DNA of 64,000 nucleotides. Origin: Chloroflexota bacterium. Its GTDB lineage: Bacteria > Chloroflexota > Limnocylindria > Limnocylindrales > CSP1-4. Within the stretch, counting starts at the first letter, position 1. Each line of letters starts with the position of its first letter. This document shows, piece after piece, positions 51,389 to 61,197 of the stretch. Below the pieces are notes generated by a model. The model was not told where the DNA came from and did no database searches. It saw only the letters and a list, made by a program, of their open reading frames with translations. Where the stretch lies: the NCBI GenBank assembly GCA_021785175.1, contig JAJYGH010000081.1, positions 48,317-112,316 on the forward strand. The letters run 5' to 3'. The position numbers and the translations under genes were made by a program.

Positions 51389-51401
51389 GCCCCCCGCCGG
51401 C

Positions 51402-52454
51402 CTAGCCAGTCGCGCGGCCCGTCTCGGGGTCCCAGCCGCCCGCCTGCCCCACTTTGGACGAGAGCGGCCGCCCGAGCCGCTCGCCGATGAAGCGCGCCGC
51501 CGCGAGCACGCCGCGCAGGTCGACGCCGTGCTGCATGCCGAGGCCGTCGAGCAGGTAGACCAGGTCCTCGGTGGCGAGGTTCCCCGCCGCTCCCGGCGCG
51601 TAGGGGCAGCCGCCCGTCCCGCCCGTGGACGCATCGAAGCAGCGGACTCCGGCTTCGAGCCCGGCGACGACGTTCGCGAGCGCCGTGCCGCGCGTGTCGT
51701 GCAAGTGCAGCGCGAGCCGCTGGACCGGTATCCCGGACTCGAACGCCCGAGCGAGGAGGTCGCGCACCCCGGACGGCACCGCGACGCCGATCGTGTCGCC
51801 GAAGCAGACCTCGTCGACGCCGAGGTCGAGCAGCCGAAGGCCGACGCGGACGGCGCGCTCGGGCACGACCGCGCCGGTGTACGGGCATCCGAACGCGGTC
51901 GAGACGTACCCGCGGCGCCACCAGCCGAGGGTGGCTGCCCTCTGGAGCACTGGCGCGAACGCTTCGAGTGACTCGTCCACGGTCATGCCGATGTTGTGCC
52001 GGGTGAACTCGTCCGTGGCGGCCGTGAACACGGCGATGCCGTCCACGCCTGCGGCCTCCGCGCGCTCGAGCCCCCGCACGTTCGGGACGAGGACGGGATA
52101 CCGGACGCCCGGACGGCGCGGCAGCGAGGAGAGGAGCTCATCGGCGTCGGAGAGCTGCGGTACGGCGCGCGGCGACACGAAGCTCGTCGCCTCGATCTCG
52201 CGCAGCCCCGCGTCCACGAGCAGCTCGATGAACCGGCGCTTGTCGTCGGTGGCGATCGGGCGTGCCTCGTTCTGGAGGCCGTCACGCGGCCCGACCTCGT
52301 AGATCCGGACGTGCTCACCCGCCACCACCCCGCCCGTCGTGCTGCCGGCCTCGGCACCCGCCGCGCCCCCCCGACGGCCCGCCCCGGTCGGACGAGCGAC
52401 CCTGCTCGGCTTGCCCGGTCGCCCGCCCGCCTCCGTCTGCGCGTCGTCGGTCAT
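51402..52454 (-). CDS. hydroxymethylglutaryl-CoA lyase
   Basis: YEVGPRDGLQNEARPIATDDKRRFIELLVDAGLREIEATSFVSPRAVPQL, GGTGGCPYAPGAAGNLATEDLVYLLDGLG. Confidence 0.94.
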   Translation of the reverse strand: MTDDAQTEAGGRPGKPSRVARPTGAGRRGGAAGAEAGSTTGGVVAGEHVRIYEVGPRDGLQNEARPIATDDKRRFIELLVDAGLREIEATSFVSPRAVPQLSDADELLSSLPRRPGVRYPVLVPNVRGLERAEAAGVDGIAVFTAATDEFTRHNIGMTVDESLEAFAPVLQRAATLGWWRRGYVSTAFGCPYTGAVVPERAVRVGLRLLDLGVDEVCFGDTIGVAVPSGVRDLLARAFESGIPVQRLALHLHDTRGTALANVVAGLEAGVRCFDASTGGTGGCPYAPGAAGNLATEDLVYLLDGLGMQHGVDLRGVLAAARFIGERLGRPLSSKVGQAGGWDPETGRATG

Positions 52455-52479
52455 GCGGGCATCCTCGCCGCTGCGGCGT

Positions 52480-54360
52480 TCACCCCGGTTGTCCCTCGGT
52501 GGCCTCGCCATCGCGGCCGCCGATCACCGCGAGTACCTGCCCGGCGCCGACCTGCTCGTCGACGCGGACGAGGACCGCGTCCACGACGCCGCCGCGCGGC
52601 GCGGAAACGGCGTGCTCCATCTTCATCGCCTCGAGTGTCACCACGGGGTCTCCGGCGGCGACGGCGGCGCCGGGGCTGGCATGGACCGCGAGCACGCGGC
52701 CGGGCATCGGCGCGCGGACCTGCGCCGACACCCCCGAGTGGCCGGCGGCCTCGCGCGCCGCGCGGTCCACGTCGGGAGCGGGCGCCAGGCGGAACGGCGT
52801 GCTCCGTCCCTCCACGTCGACATGGACCGTGTCGCCGTCGACGACCGCCATGAGGACGCCCGCCTCCGGATCCTCGACCCGCAGCGGGAGCCGGACGGTC
52901 CGCTGCTCGTCGCCGGTCTGCAGCCGCGCCGTGGCCAGGCCGTCGACGCGCCACCCCCCGCGCCATGGATCGGTGGCTGGCGTGGCGATGAGTTCCCTCG
53001 CCGCGCGTCGCCACGCAGCCTCCGGAACGGAAGGCAGCTCCCAGCCGCCGGGCGGTGGCCAGTGCCCGTCGATCGTGTTCGTCCCCGCGCGGCCCTCGCG
53101 GACGACCGGCGCGCGCACGAGCCAGCGCAGGAAGCGCAGGTTCGTCGTGAGCCCGAGCACGACGGTCTCGTCGAGCGCATCGGCCAGCAGCTCGAGCGCG
53201 GCATCGCGCGTCGGCGCGCACGCCGCGACCTTCGCCAGCATCGGGTCGAACCGTCCCGTGACCTCGTCGCCCGGCGCGATCCCGGTCTCCACGCGCACGC
53301 ACGGCGCCTCGGGCCATCGAGCCGCCACGACATGCCCGGTCGCCGGCAGGAAACCAGCGGCCGGATCCTCGGCGTAGAGCCGGACCTCGATCGCGTGTCC
53401 GTCGAACCGGACGTCCGCCTGCTCGAAGCCGAGCGGGTCGCCGGCCGCGACCCGGAGCTGGTCCGCGACGAGGTCCCGGCCGGTGACGAGCTCGGTGACC
53501 GGGTGCTCGACCTGAAGCCGCGTGTTCATCTCCAGGAACCACCACCCGTCGTCCCCGACGAGGAACTCGCACGTGCCCGCCGAGACGTACCCGACCGATC
53601 CGGCGAGCCGCAGCGCGGCCGCCGCGAGCGCCTCGCGAACGGCGGGATCGAGGTTCGGCGCGGGCGTCTCCTCGAGCACCTTCTGATAGCGCCGCTGGAG
53701 CGAGCAGTCGCGCTCGCCGAGGTGGACCCCGTGCCCGAGCGCGTCGAACAGCACCTGCACCTCGACATGCCTGCCCGCGGTCACGTGCCGTTCGAGCAGC
53801 AGCCGGTCGTCCCCGAACGCGGCTCCCGCCTCCCGTCTCGCGGCGGTGATCGCGTGCGAGAGCGTCCCGGCGTCGACCGCGACCCGCATGCCCTTGCCGC
53901 CGCCCCCGCCGGCGGGCTTGACGAGCACCGGATAGCCGATCGCGCCCGCGGCCGCCAGCAGCGTTTCGTCCGACTGGTCGTCGCCGTCGTACCCGGGCAG
54001 CACGGGGATCGCGAGCGAGGCGGCGAGGCGGCGCGCGGATGCCTTGTCGCCCATGCGTCGCATCGCGCCGGGCGGCGGCCCGACCCAGCGGAGACCGGCG
54101 TCGAGCACGGCCTCGGCGAACGACGCCTGCTCCGAGAGGAACCCGTAGCCGGGGTGCACGGCGTCGGCGCCCACGCGGACCGCGGCGGCGACGACCGCGG
54201 GCCGGTCCAGCAGGTCGAGGTCGGGATCGAGGTCGCGGTGCGGGATCACCACGGCGATGCCGAGTCGCCGGCACGTCCGCTCGATGCGCACAGCGATCTC
54301 GCCGCGGTTGGCGACGAAGAGGACGCGGATCGGACCCGGGCCGGCCCGGAGGCTCGTCAC
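52480..54360 (-). CDS. acyl-CoA (methylcrotonyl-CoA) carboxylase biotin carboxylase/BCCP subunit
   Basis: RVLFVANRGEIAVRIERTCRRLGI, KPAGGGGGKGMRV, EMNTRLQVEHPVTE, biotin site EAMKMEH. Confidence 0.93.
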   Translation of the reverse strand: MTSLRAGPGPIRVLFVANRGEIAVRIERTCRRLGIAVVIPHRDLDPDLDLLDRPAVVAAAVRVGADAVHPGYGFLSEQASFAEAVLDAGLRWVGPPPGAMRRMGDKASARRLAASLAIPVLPGYDGDDQSDETLLAAAGAIGYPVLVKPAGGGGGKGMRVAVDAGTLSHAITAARREAGAAFGDDRLLLERHVTAGRHVEVQVLFDALGHGVHLGERDCSLQRRYQKVLEETPAPNLDPAVREALAAAALRLAGSVGYVSAGTCEFLVGDDGWWFLEMNTRLQVEHPVTELVTGRDLVADQLRVAAGDPLGFEQADVRFDGHAIEVRLYAEDPAAGFLPATGHVVAARWPEAPCVRVETGIAPGDEVTGRFDPMLAKVAACAPTRDAALELLADALDETVVLGLTTNLRFLRWLVRAPVVREGRAGTNTIDGHWPPPGGWELPSVPEAAWRRAARELIATPATDPWRGGWRVDGLATARLQTGDEQRTVRLPLRVEDPEAGVLMAVVDGDTVHVDVEGRSTPFRLAPAPDVDRAAREAAGHSGVSAQVRAPMPGRVLAVHASPGAAVAAGDPVVTLEAMKMEHAVSAPRGGVVDAVLVRVDEQVGAGQVLAVIGGRDGEATEGQPG

Positions 54361-54424
54361 GCCCGCATCCTAGTCCCGGGCCCCGATCGCTGCGTCCGGA
54401 TGCGAGGGGCCGTACCCTGCCGCG

Positions 54425-55306
54425 ATGATCCTCGGCATCGACCACCTCGTCATCGCGGTCGCCGATCTCGAGGCGGCCTCCGAGGAACTCTCCGCCGGTC
54501 TCGGGCTCGAGGTCGTCGAGGGCGGCCGCCACCTCACGCTCGGGACCCGGAACGCGCTGTGCTGGCTCGGCGATTCGTACCTCGAGTTGCTCGCAGTGAC
54601 GGACCCCGCGCTCGCCGCGCGGTCGTGGATCGGCGCGCCTGCGCTCGCGACGCTGGCCCTCGGCGGCGGCCTCGCCACGTACGCGCTCGCGTCCGACGAC
54701 CTCGGCGGCGACATCCGGCGGCTCCGGTCGGCCGGCTCGAACGTCATCGGGCCGCTGCCCGGCGAGCGGCTCCGGCCCGATGGCCAGGCGGAGCGATGGC
54801 TGCTGGCGCTCCTGCCGGAGCTGGCGCCAGATCGCCCGCCGTTCCTCATCGAGCACCTCCCCGGAAGCCCCGAGTGGCGCCCGGACGCGCGCCGCCATCG
54901 GGAGGAGGGCGGCCATCGTGGCGGCCGCGTGCGCCTCCGGCGGCTCGAGATCCCGGTCGCCGATCCCGAGGCGGTCGCGGAGGCGTATCGGAGGGAGCTG
55001 GCGCTGCAGCCCGAACCGCGCGGGCTGCCCTCACCCGGCATGGCGGCGCCTTCTCGCCCGGAACCGTCCTCGCCACCCCCGCCCTCGCCGGGGACGCCTG
55101 CGCAGCCGTCGCAGGTCCGGGGCTTCAGTGCCGGCCGCCAGTCGGTCGTGCTGACATCCCCGATCGGCCAAGGTGGCGTGGACCCGTGGCCGGCCCACCT
55201 GCGCCGGCCGCCGGCGACCGTCGTGCTCTCGTCCGACGCCGGAACGGACCGCGAGCTCGAGCTGCTCGGCTGCCGGTTCGTCGTCGAGCGCGCGGAGATC
55301 GGCTGA
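54425..55306 (+). CDS. VOC/glyoxalase-like domain protein
   Basis: MILGIDHLVIAVADLEAASEELSAGLGLEVVEGGRHLTLGTRNALCWLGDSYLELLAV. Confidence 0.85.
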   Translation: MILGIDHLVIAVADLEAASEELSAGLGLEVVEGGRHLTLGTRNALCWLGDSYLELLAVTDPALAARSWIGAPALATLALGGGLATYALASDDLGGDIRRLRSAGSNVIGPLPGERLRPDGQAERWLLALLPELAPDRPPFLIEHLPGSPEWRPDARRHREEGGHRGGRVRLRRLEIPVADPEAVAEAYRRELALQPEPRGLPSPGMAAPSRPEPSSPPPPSPGTPAQPSQVRGFSAGRQSVVLTSPIGQGGVDPWPAHLRRPPATVVLSSDAGTDRELELLGCRFVVERAEIG

Positions 55307-55331
55307 GCCGGGCCGCCGACGCCCCCCGCGC

Positions 55332-56969
55332 CTACATCCGGAAGACGCCGAACCGCGTTTCCGGGATCGCCGCGTGCAGCGATGCCTCGATCCCCATCGC
55401 GAGCACGCGGCGCGTGTCGAGGGGGTCGATGACCCCGTCGTCCCACAACCGCGCCGTCGCATACCAGGGCGAGCCCTCGCGCTCGTAGGCCTCGAGGATC
55501 GGCGCCTCGAACGCATCGCGCTCCGCGTCCGACGCCCATCGCCCGCCCGGCAGCGACGCCTCGCGCACCGTCGACAGCACGCGTGCCGCCTGCTGTCCGC
55601 CCATCACGCTGATCCGGCTGTTCGGCCACGACCACAGGAACCGCGGCTGGTACGCGCGCCCGGCCATCGCGTAGTTGCCGGCTCCAAAGCTGCCCCCGAT
55701 GAGCACCGTGAACTTCGGCACCTCCGCGCACGCGACAGCGGTCACGAGCTTCGCGCCGTGCTTCGCGATCCCGCCCGCCTCGTACTCGCGCCCGACCATG
55801 AACCCGGCGATGTTCTGGAGGAACACGAGCGGGATACGGCGCTGCGCGGCGAGCTCGATGAAGTGGGCGCCCTTGACCGCCGACTCGGAGAACAGGATCC
55901 CGTCGTTCGCGAGGATCGCGACGGGATAGCCCTCGAGGCGGGCGAAGCCGCAGACGAGCGTGTCGCCGTAGAGCGGCTTGAACTCGTGGAAGCGGCTGCC
56001 GTCGACGAGGCGCGCGATGATCTCCCGCGCGTCGAGCCGGCCGGTTCGGAGGTCCGCGGGAATCACGTCGTACAGGCCCGGCCATCCGTCAGACCCGTCC
56101 GAGCCGACCGCGGGCGGCTCCGGCACCCGCCGCTCCCAGGGCAGCTGCGGCATCGTGCGCGAGAGGTTCGCCACGATCGATCGCCCGAGCGCCAGCGCGT
56201 GCTCGTCGTCGAGTGCCTCGTGGTCGGCCACGCCGCTGATCCGCGTGTGGACCTCGGCGCCACCCAGCTCCTCGGGCGCCACGTCCTCGCCGGTCGCGGC
56301 CTTCACGAGCGGCGGGCCGCCCAGGAAGATCGTGCCCGTTCCGCGGACGATGACCGTCTCGTCGCTCATCGCCGGCACGTACGCGCCGCCGGCCGTGCAG
56401 CTGCCCATGACGAGCGCGGCCTGCGGGATGCCGAGCGCCGACATCCGCGCCTGGTTGTAGAAGATGCGCCCGAAGTGGTCGCGATCGGGGAAGACCTGGG
56501 CCTGGAGGGGGAGGTACGCGCCGCCGGAATCGACCAGGTAGAGGCAGGGGAGCCGGTTCTCCAGCGCGATCTCCTGCGCCCGCAGGTGCTTCTTCACGGT
56601 CAACGGGTAGTACGTCCCGCCCTTCACCGTCGCGTCGTTCGCGACGATCACGCAGGTCGTGCCCTCGACGCGTCCGATGCCGGTGACGATCCCCGCCGAC
56701 GGGACGGGGTCGTCGTAGACGCCATCGGCGGCCAGCTGGCTGAGCTCGAGGAACGCGGTGCCGGGGTCGACGAGCCGGTCGATCCGCTCGCGGACGGGGA
56801 GCTTGCCGCGGGAGCGGTGGCGCTCGATCGCTGCGTCCTCACCGCCGGCGCCGCGCGCCGCGACGGTGGCCTGCCTCGCCCGCAGGTCCACGACGAGCTG
56901 CTCCATCGCCGCCCGGTTCGCGCGAGCCGCCGCCGAAGCCCGATCGACGCGGGTCTGCAGCACGCTCAT
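55332..56969 (-). CDS. methylcrotonyl-CoA carboxylase carboxyltransferase (beta) subunit
   Basis: [89 protein letters not shown]. Confidence 0.94.
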   Translation of the reverse strand: MSVLQTRVDRASAAARANRAAMEQLVVDLRARQATVAARGAGGEDAAIERHRSRGKLPVRERIDRLVDPGTAFLELSQLAADGVYDDPVPSAGIVTGIGRVEGTTCVIVANDATVKGGTYYPLTVKKHLRAQEIALENRLPCLYLVDSGGAYLPLQAQVFPDRDHFGRIFYNQARMSALGIPQAALVMGSCTAGGAYVPAMSDETVIVRGTGTIFLGGPPLVKAATGEDVAPEELGGAEVHTRISGVADHEALDDEHALALGRSIVANLSRTMPQLPWERRVPEPPAVGSDGSDGWPGLYDVIPADLRTGRLDAREIIARLVDGSRFHEFKPLYGDTLVCGFARLEGYPVAILANDGILFSESAVKGAHFIELAAQRRIPLVFLQNIAGFMVGREYEAGGIAKHGAKLVTAVACAEVPKFTVLIGGSFGAGNYAMAGRAYQPRFLWSWPNSRISVMGGQQAARVLSTVREASLPGGRWASDAERDAFEAPILEAYEREGSPWYATARLWDDGVIDPLDTRRVLAMGIEASLHAAIPETRFGVFRM

Positions 56970-57387
56970 CTCCGGATCATACCGGTGTGCTCGAGCGCGC
57001 CATTCCCGCTGCCCACGGCAGCGCGCGCAGTCACGGCGTGGACCTCGCGATGCACGGGTCGATCCTCGGCTCCGGATGCTTGTCTTCGACGGCGCGTTCG
57101 CGGCGGGTGTCGACCGCGGCCAGGATGACGGCGCTCCCTGCCGCCGCCCTCGCCGCCGGGCGGCTGACCCCCGCGGCCGCGTCGGATGCCCGCCTCACCG
57201 ATCGTGCCCGCGCAGGTCCGGCGTTCCCGGCGCTCGTTCCCGGCCGCCGCTCCCAGCCGCCTCTCAGCCAGCCGCCTCTCGCCGGCGTTCAGCCGCGTCC
57301 GATCTGGAACGGCACTGCAAGCGGTGTTGCCGGGCACCCGGAGCGAAGGTCACCGTCCCGCCCTCATCGTCGCGCGGGAGGTGATCC

Positions 57388-57597
57388 GTGAGCGAGTATC
57401 CCGGCGGTCAGGGCCCGGTGATCGTCGAGCGCGGCGGTTCCGGGTTCGGGCCCGGCCTCATCCTCGGCGTCATTCTCGTGCTCCTGATCCTCGGCGCGAT
57501 CTGGTACTTCCGGCTCGGACCAGGGCACGTGGCCACGCAGGCGCCCGGCGCTGCCCCGTCCTTCTCGATCCCGAGCGTCCCGGCGCCGTCCCGATGA
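57388..57597 (+). CDS. small single-TM protein
   Basis: Near-perfect SD GGGAGGTGATCC-GTG; FGPGLILGVILVLLILGAIWYFRLG. Confidence 0.65.
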   Translation: MSEYPGGQGPVIVERGGSGFGPGLILGVILVLLILGAIWYFRLGPGHVATQAPGAAPSFSIPSVPAPSR

Positions 57598-57920
57598 CTC
57601 CGCGATCGATGCCCGCGGTCCCCGCCGGCCGCAGCCCCGCCCCGTGGCGCGAGACGGCCGACTCCATCGAACGGTTCGCATCCGCGGCCGGAGCCGACGC
57701 ACACTCGTCGATGTCGTCCGCTCCCCGCGCGTCGTCGTCGGCTCGCCGTCAATCGCTGCCCGTCCGCGTCCGTCCCACGATCGGACCGACGCTGCCGGCG
57801 ACGATCACCGCACCACGGGAAGCCATCGGCCACACCGGCCTGTTCGTCAGGCTGCTCGTCGGGGCCGGGCTTGCGCTCGCCGCGATCCTCGGCCTCGTCG
57901 GAGGCGTCGGGCTTCCCTGA
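57594..57920 (+). CDS. small hypothetical protein with C-terminal TM segment
   Basis: ATGA overlap with preceding gene; GLFVRLLVGAGLALAAILGLVGGVGLP. Confidence 0.4.
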   Translation: MTPRSMPAVPAGRSPAPWRETADSIERFASAAGADAHSSMSSAPRASSSARRQSLPVRVRPTIGPTLPATITAPREAIGHTGLFVRLLVGAGLALAAILGLVGGVGLP

Positions 57921-58168
57921 CGAAGGCGCTGTCTGTGTGACGGCCCCGCGGCCCCAGACCGCAGGCAGCTCTGCCCACCCCCACCCGAGGGCGGCCTGCG
58001 GCTGCGGGTCCCGGTGCAGCGGCGGCCTGCTCCATACTTGCGCCCGCACGCGCAGGGCCGGCAGGCCGAGGCGCGGGCTGACGAGGAATCCCTGACGACG
58101 CAGCAGACGTGTTCGGTCCTGGAGACGACGATGGCGCACCTGGACGCGCCGGAACCCGCGCACGGCTG

Positions 58169-59437
58169 ATGTCCGGCGAGGAGGTGGTTCTGCCCGACAC
58201 CGGATCGCCGCGACGGACGGCCGATCCCGCGCTGCCCGCGTGGGCGCTGGACCCCGCGGTCGCGTTTCTCAACCACGGCTCATTCGGAGCGTGCCCGCGC
58301 TCCGTGCTCGAGGCGCAGTCTCGGTGGCGCGACCGGCTGGAGGCCGATCCCGTCGCATTCCTCGCCCGCGATCTCGACCCGCTGCTCGCCGACGCGCGCC
58401 ACGAGCTGGCTCGGTTCGTCGGGTCCGATCCCGACGACCTCGTGTTCGTCCCCAACGCGACGGCGGGCGTCAACACCGTGCTCCGGTCACTGCGGTTCGG
58501 GCCCGGAGACGAGCTGCTCGCCCTCGATCACGCCTACAACGCGAGCCTCAACGCGCTCCGGTTCGCCGCCGAGCGCGACGGCGCACGCGTCGCGCTCGCC
58601 CGCGTCCCGTTCCCGCTCGACGACCCGGATGCCGCCGTCGACGCGGTCCTGCGCGCGGTCACGCCGCGGACGAGACTGGCGCTCCTCGACCACGTCACGA
58701 GCCCCACGGCGCTGGTCCTCCCGGTCGCCGAGATCGTCCGCGAGCTCGGCCGCCGCGGCGTCGACACGCTCGTCGACGGCGCGCACGCCCCCGGCATGGT
58801 GCCGCTCGACCTCGACGCGATCGGCGCCGCGTACTACACGGGCAACTGCCACAAGTGGATGTGCGTGCCGAAAGGATCGGCCTTCCTCCGCGTGCGCCGG
58901 GACCGGCAGCACGCGATCCGCCCGCTCGCGATCTCTCACGGCGCCAACTCGACCCGCACCGACGTCGGCCGCTACCGCCTGGAGTTCGACTGGACCGGCA
59001 CCTTCGACCCGACGCCGTGGCTCTGCATCCCGGATGCGCTCCGGGCGGTGCCGGCCGGGATCGCGGGTGGCTGGCGGGGCCTCATGGACGGGAACCGCAC
59101 CCTCGCCCTGGCCGCCCGCGACCTCCTCGCCGATCGGCTCGGCGTCGAGCACGCCGCGCCCGACGCCATGCTCGGCTCGATGGCGGCGGTCCGGCTGCCG
59201 GGGACCGAGGCTGCCGTGCCCGACCTGCCCGCGGCCGCGGCCTCGCTCGAGGCGGCGGTGGTCGCGCGTCGGATCGAGGCGCCGGTCGTGGCATGGCCAT
59301 CGCCGTGGCTGCTCCAGTCCGGCGACCTGCCGCGAGGGGCCGTCGGTTCGCTCTACGTGCGGGTCTCGGCGCAGCGGTACAACCGGATCGAGGAGTACGA
59401 CCGGCTCGCGGACGTGCTGGTCGGCGCGCTTCGATAG
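58169..59437 (+). CDS. aminotransferase class V (isopenicillin N epimerase-like)
   Basis: AFLNHGSFGACPRSVLEAQSRWRDRLEADP, NATAGVNTVLRSL, DGAHAPGMVPLDLDAIGAAYYTGNCHKWMCVPKGSAFL. Confidence 0.93.
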   Translation: MSGEEVVLPDTGSPRRTADPALPAWALDPAVAFLNHGSFGACPRSVLEAQSRWRDRLEADPVAFLARDLDPLLADARHELARFVGSDPDDLVFVPNATAGVNTVLRSLRFGPGDELLALDHAYNASLNALRFAAERDGARVALARVPFPLDDPDAAVDAVLRAVTPRTRLALLDHVTSPTALVLPVAEIVRELGRRGVDTLVDGAHAPGMVPLDLDAIGAAYYTGNCHKWMCVPKGSAFLRVRRDRQHAIRPLAISHGANSTRTDVGRYRLEFDWTGTFDPTPWLCIPDALRAVPAGIAGGWRGLMDGNRTLALAARDLLADRLGVEHAAPDAMLGSMAAVRLPGTEAAVPDLPAAAASLEAAVVARRIEAPVVAWPSPWLLQSGDLPRGAVGSLYVRVSAQRYNRIEEYDRLADVLVGALR

Positions 59438-59530
59438 GCCCTCCGGCCCCCCGGGGCCGGTCCGGGCCGGACCCGCGAGCGCGAGAGGCCACCTTGCTCG
59501 AACCGCGCTCTCCGCCGTCCTGCGCGGTCG

Positions 59531-59610
59531 CGCCTCTCCGCCGCACGCGCCCCGCCCGCAGTCTCCGCGGGGTGCGGCGTGCGGAATCCCGCCTCTCCGC
59601 CGCACGCGCC
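59531..59610 (+). repeat. 21-bp exact direct repeat
   Basis: cgcctctccgccgcacgcgcc at 59531-59551 and 59590-59610. Confidence 0.9.
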
Positions 59611-59626
59611 TCCGTACCATCAGGGG

Positions 59627-60853
59627 GTGCCCGTCGAGATCCGAGCCATCGAGGAATCCGAGCTCCCCCGCTGGATCGCGGCGCTCCAGGTGCCGTTCTT
59701 CGTCGCCGAGGGCGATCCGGGGCAGCAGGCCGCCCTGCGGCGCGCCCAGTACGACCTCGCGCGCTGCCGCGGGGCCTTCGACGGCCACACCCTGTGCGGG
59801 ACGTTCCGCTCGTTCCCGACCGAGCTGACCGTCCCCGGCCCGCAGTTCGTCACGGCCTCCGCGATCACCGCGGTGACGGTGCTCCCGACGCATCGCCGGC
59901 AGGGTCTCCTCCGTCGCATGATGGCGGCCGATCTCCAGGCCTCGGTGGAGCGTGGCGAGGCGCTGTCGATCCTGATCGCCTCCGAGTACCCGATCTACGG
60001 GCGGTTCGGGTTCGCCCGGGCAGCCGACCACGTCGGGCTCAGCGTCGACGCCTCTTCGGCGCGGTTCACCCATCGAGGCGGCGGGACCGTGGAACTGGTC
60101 GATCGGGACGTCCTGCGGAATGTCGGCCCCGGCCTGTACGAGCGCGTCCGTCACGCGCAGGTCGGGTCGATCACCCGCAACGACTTCTGGTGGGACACGA
60201 CGCTCGGGATCGTCGATGCCGGGTGGCCGCCGCCGAAGGGCATCCGGTACGTCCTGCACCGCGACGGCCGCGGGGAGCCGCAGGGCTACCTCTCGTACCA
60301 CGTGGACGAGAAGTGGGAGGACCGCGTCTCCGAGACCACGCTCGTCGTCCACGAGCTGCTCGCGTGCACCGACGACGCGTACGTACGTCTCTGGCGGTAC
60401 GCCTGCGAGGTCGACTGGGTGGCAACGGTGAAGGCAGAGGACCGCTCGATCGACGAGGCGCTGCCGTGGCTGCTCGAGGATGCGCGCGCCGTGCGGCAGC
60501 AGCACCGCACCGACTTCCTGTTCGTGCGCGTGCTCGACCCATCCGTCGCGCTTGCCGCGAGACGCTACATGCGGCCGGGGCGCGTGGTGCTCGACGTCCG
60601 TGACGACGCGGGGCATGCGGCGGGGCGCTTCGCGCTCGACGCCGGGCCGGACGGGGCCGCCTGCGCGCGGACGGATGCGGACGCCGACGTGACCCTCGAC
60701 GTGCGCGCGCTCGGCGCGATCTACCTCGGGGGTGTCTCCCTCCGCACGCTCGTGGCGGCCGGCTGGGCGGAGGAGGAGGCGCCAGGCGCGGTTCGCCGCG
60801 CCGACGCTCTGTTCGCGTCGGACGCTGCGCCGTGGTGCAACACCTGGTTCTGA
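59627..60853 (+). CDS. GNAT-family N-acetyltransferase (Eis-like)
   Basis: SAITAVTVLPTHRRQGLLRRMMAADLQASVERGEALSILIASEYPIYGRFGFARA; C-terminal SCP2-like domain. Confidence 0.9.
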   Translation: MPVEIRAIEESELPRWIAALQVPFFVAEGDPGQQAALRRAQYDLARCRGAFDGHTLCGTFRSFPTELTVPGPQFVTASAITAVTVLPTHRRQGLLRRMMAADLQASVERGEALSILIASEYPIYGRFGFARAADHVGLSVDASSARFTHRGGGTVELVDRDVLRNVGPGLYERVRHAQVGSITRNDFWWDTTLGIVDAGWPPPKGIRYVLHRDGRGEPQGYLSYHVDEKWEDRVSETTLVVHELLACTDDAYVRLWRYACEVDWVATVKAEDRSIDEALPWLLEDARAVRQQHRTDFLFVRVLDPSVALAARRYMRPGRVVLDVRDDAGHAAGRFALDAGPDGAACARTDADADVTLDVRALGAIYLGGVSLRTLVAAGWAEEEAPGAVRRADALFASDAAPWCNTWF

Positions 60854-60974
60854 CGGAGCGCGCCCGCCGGGCTGCCCGACCCGCCGGACGCGGGCATCGA
60901 CCGTGGTCGCGGCGGAACGGGTCGGCGGTTCGGGACAAGGACGGAGTCGGCACGGCGGGGTGGGGTCGGACTCG

Positions 60975-61007
60975 TTGACCTGGGACCGGGAATTCCGATA
61001 GAATCGG
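60975..61007 (+). promoter_or_regulatory. candidate sigma70 promoter TTGACC-N18-TAGAAT with overlapping CCGAT-AGA-ATCGG inverted repeat
   Basis: -35 60975-60980, -10 60999-61004; inverted repeat 60995-61007; upstream of sufB. Confidence 0.5.
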
Positions 61008-61197
61008 TCGGGATTGCGGGAGAACGAGCGCGCCTGTCTCACGGTGGCGACCGCGTGCCGGCCCGGGCGAGTGAACCCGGGCCGCTCCACCGGCCGTCGC
61101 CGATGCGCATACGAGGCGCGCTCGCGCGTCCCCCTTCCGCAGTCCCTGCGTCAGAATGATCGCTCGCACCGCGCCGCAGGGGCGCCAGGGAGTTTGC

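Noticed and set aside
58487-61090. 867-aa minus-strand ORF
   Set aside because: Antisense to the aminotransferase and acetyltransferase; Arg/Asp/Val-rich.
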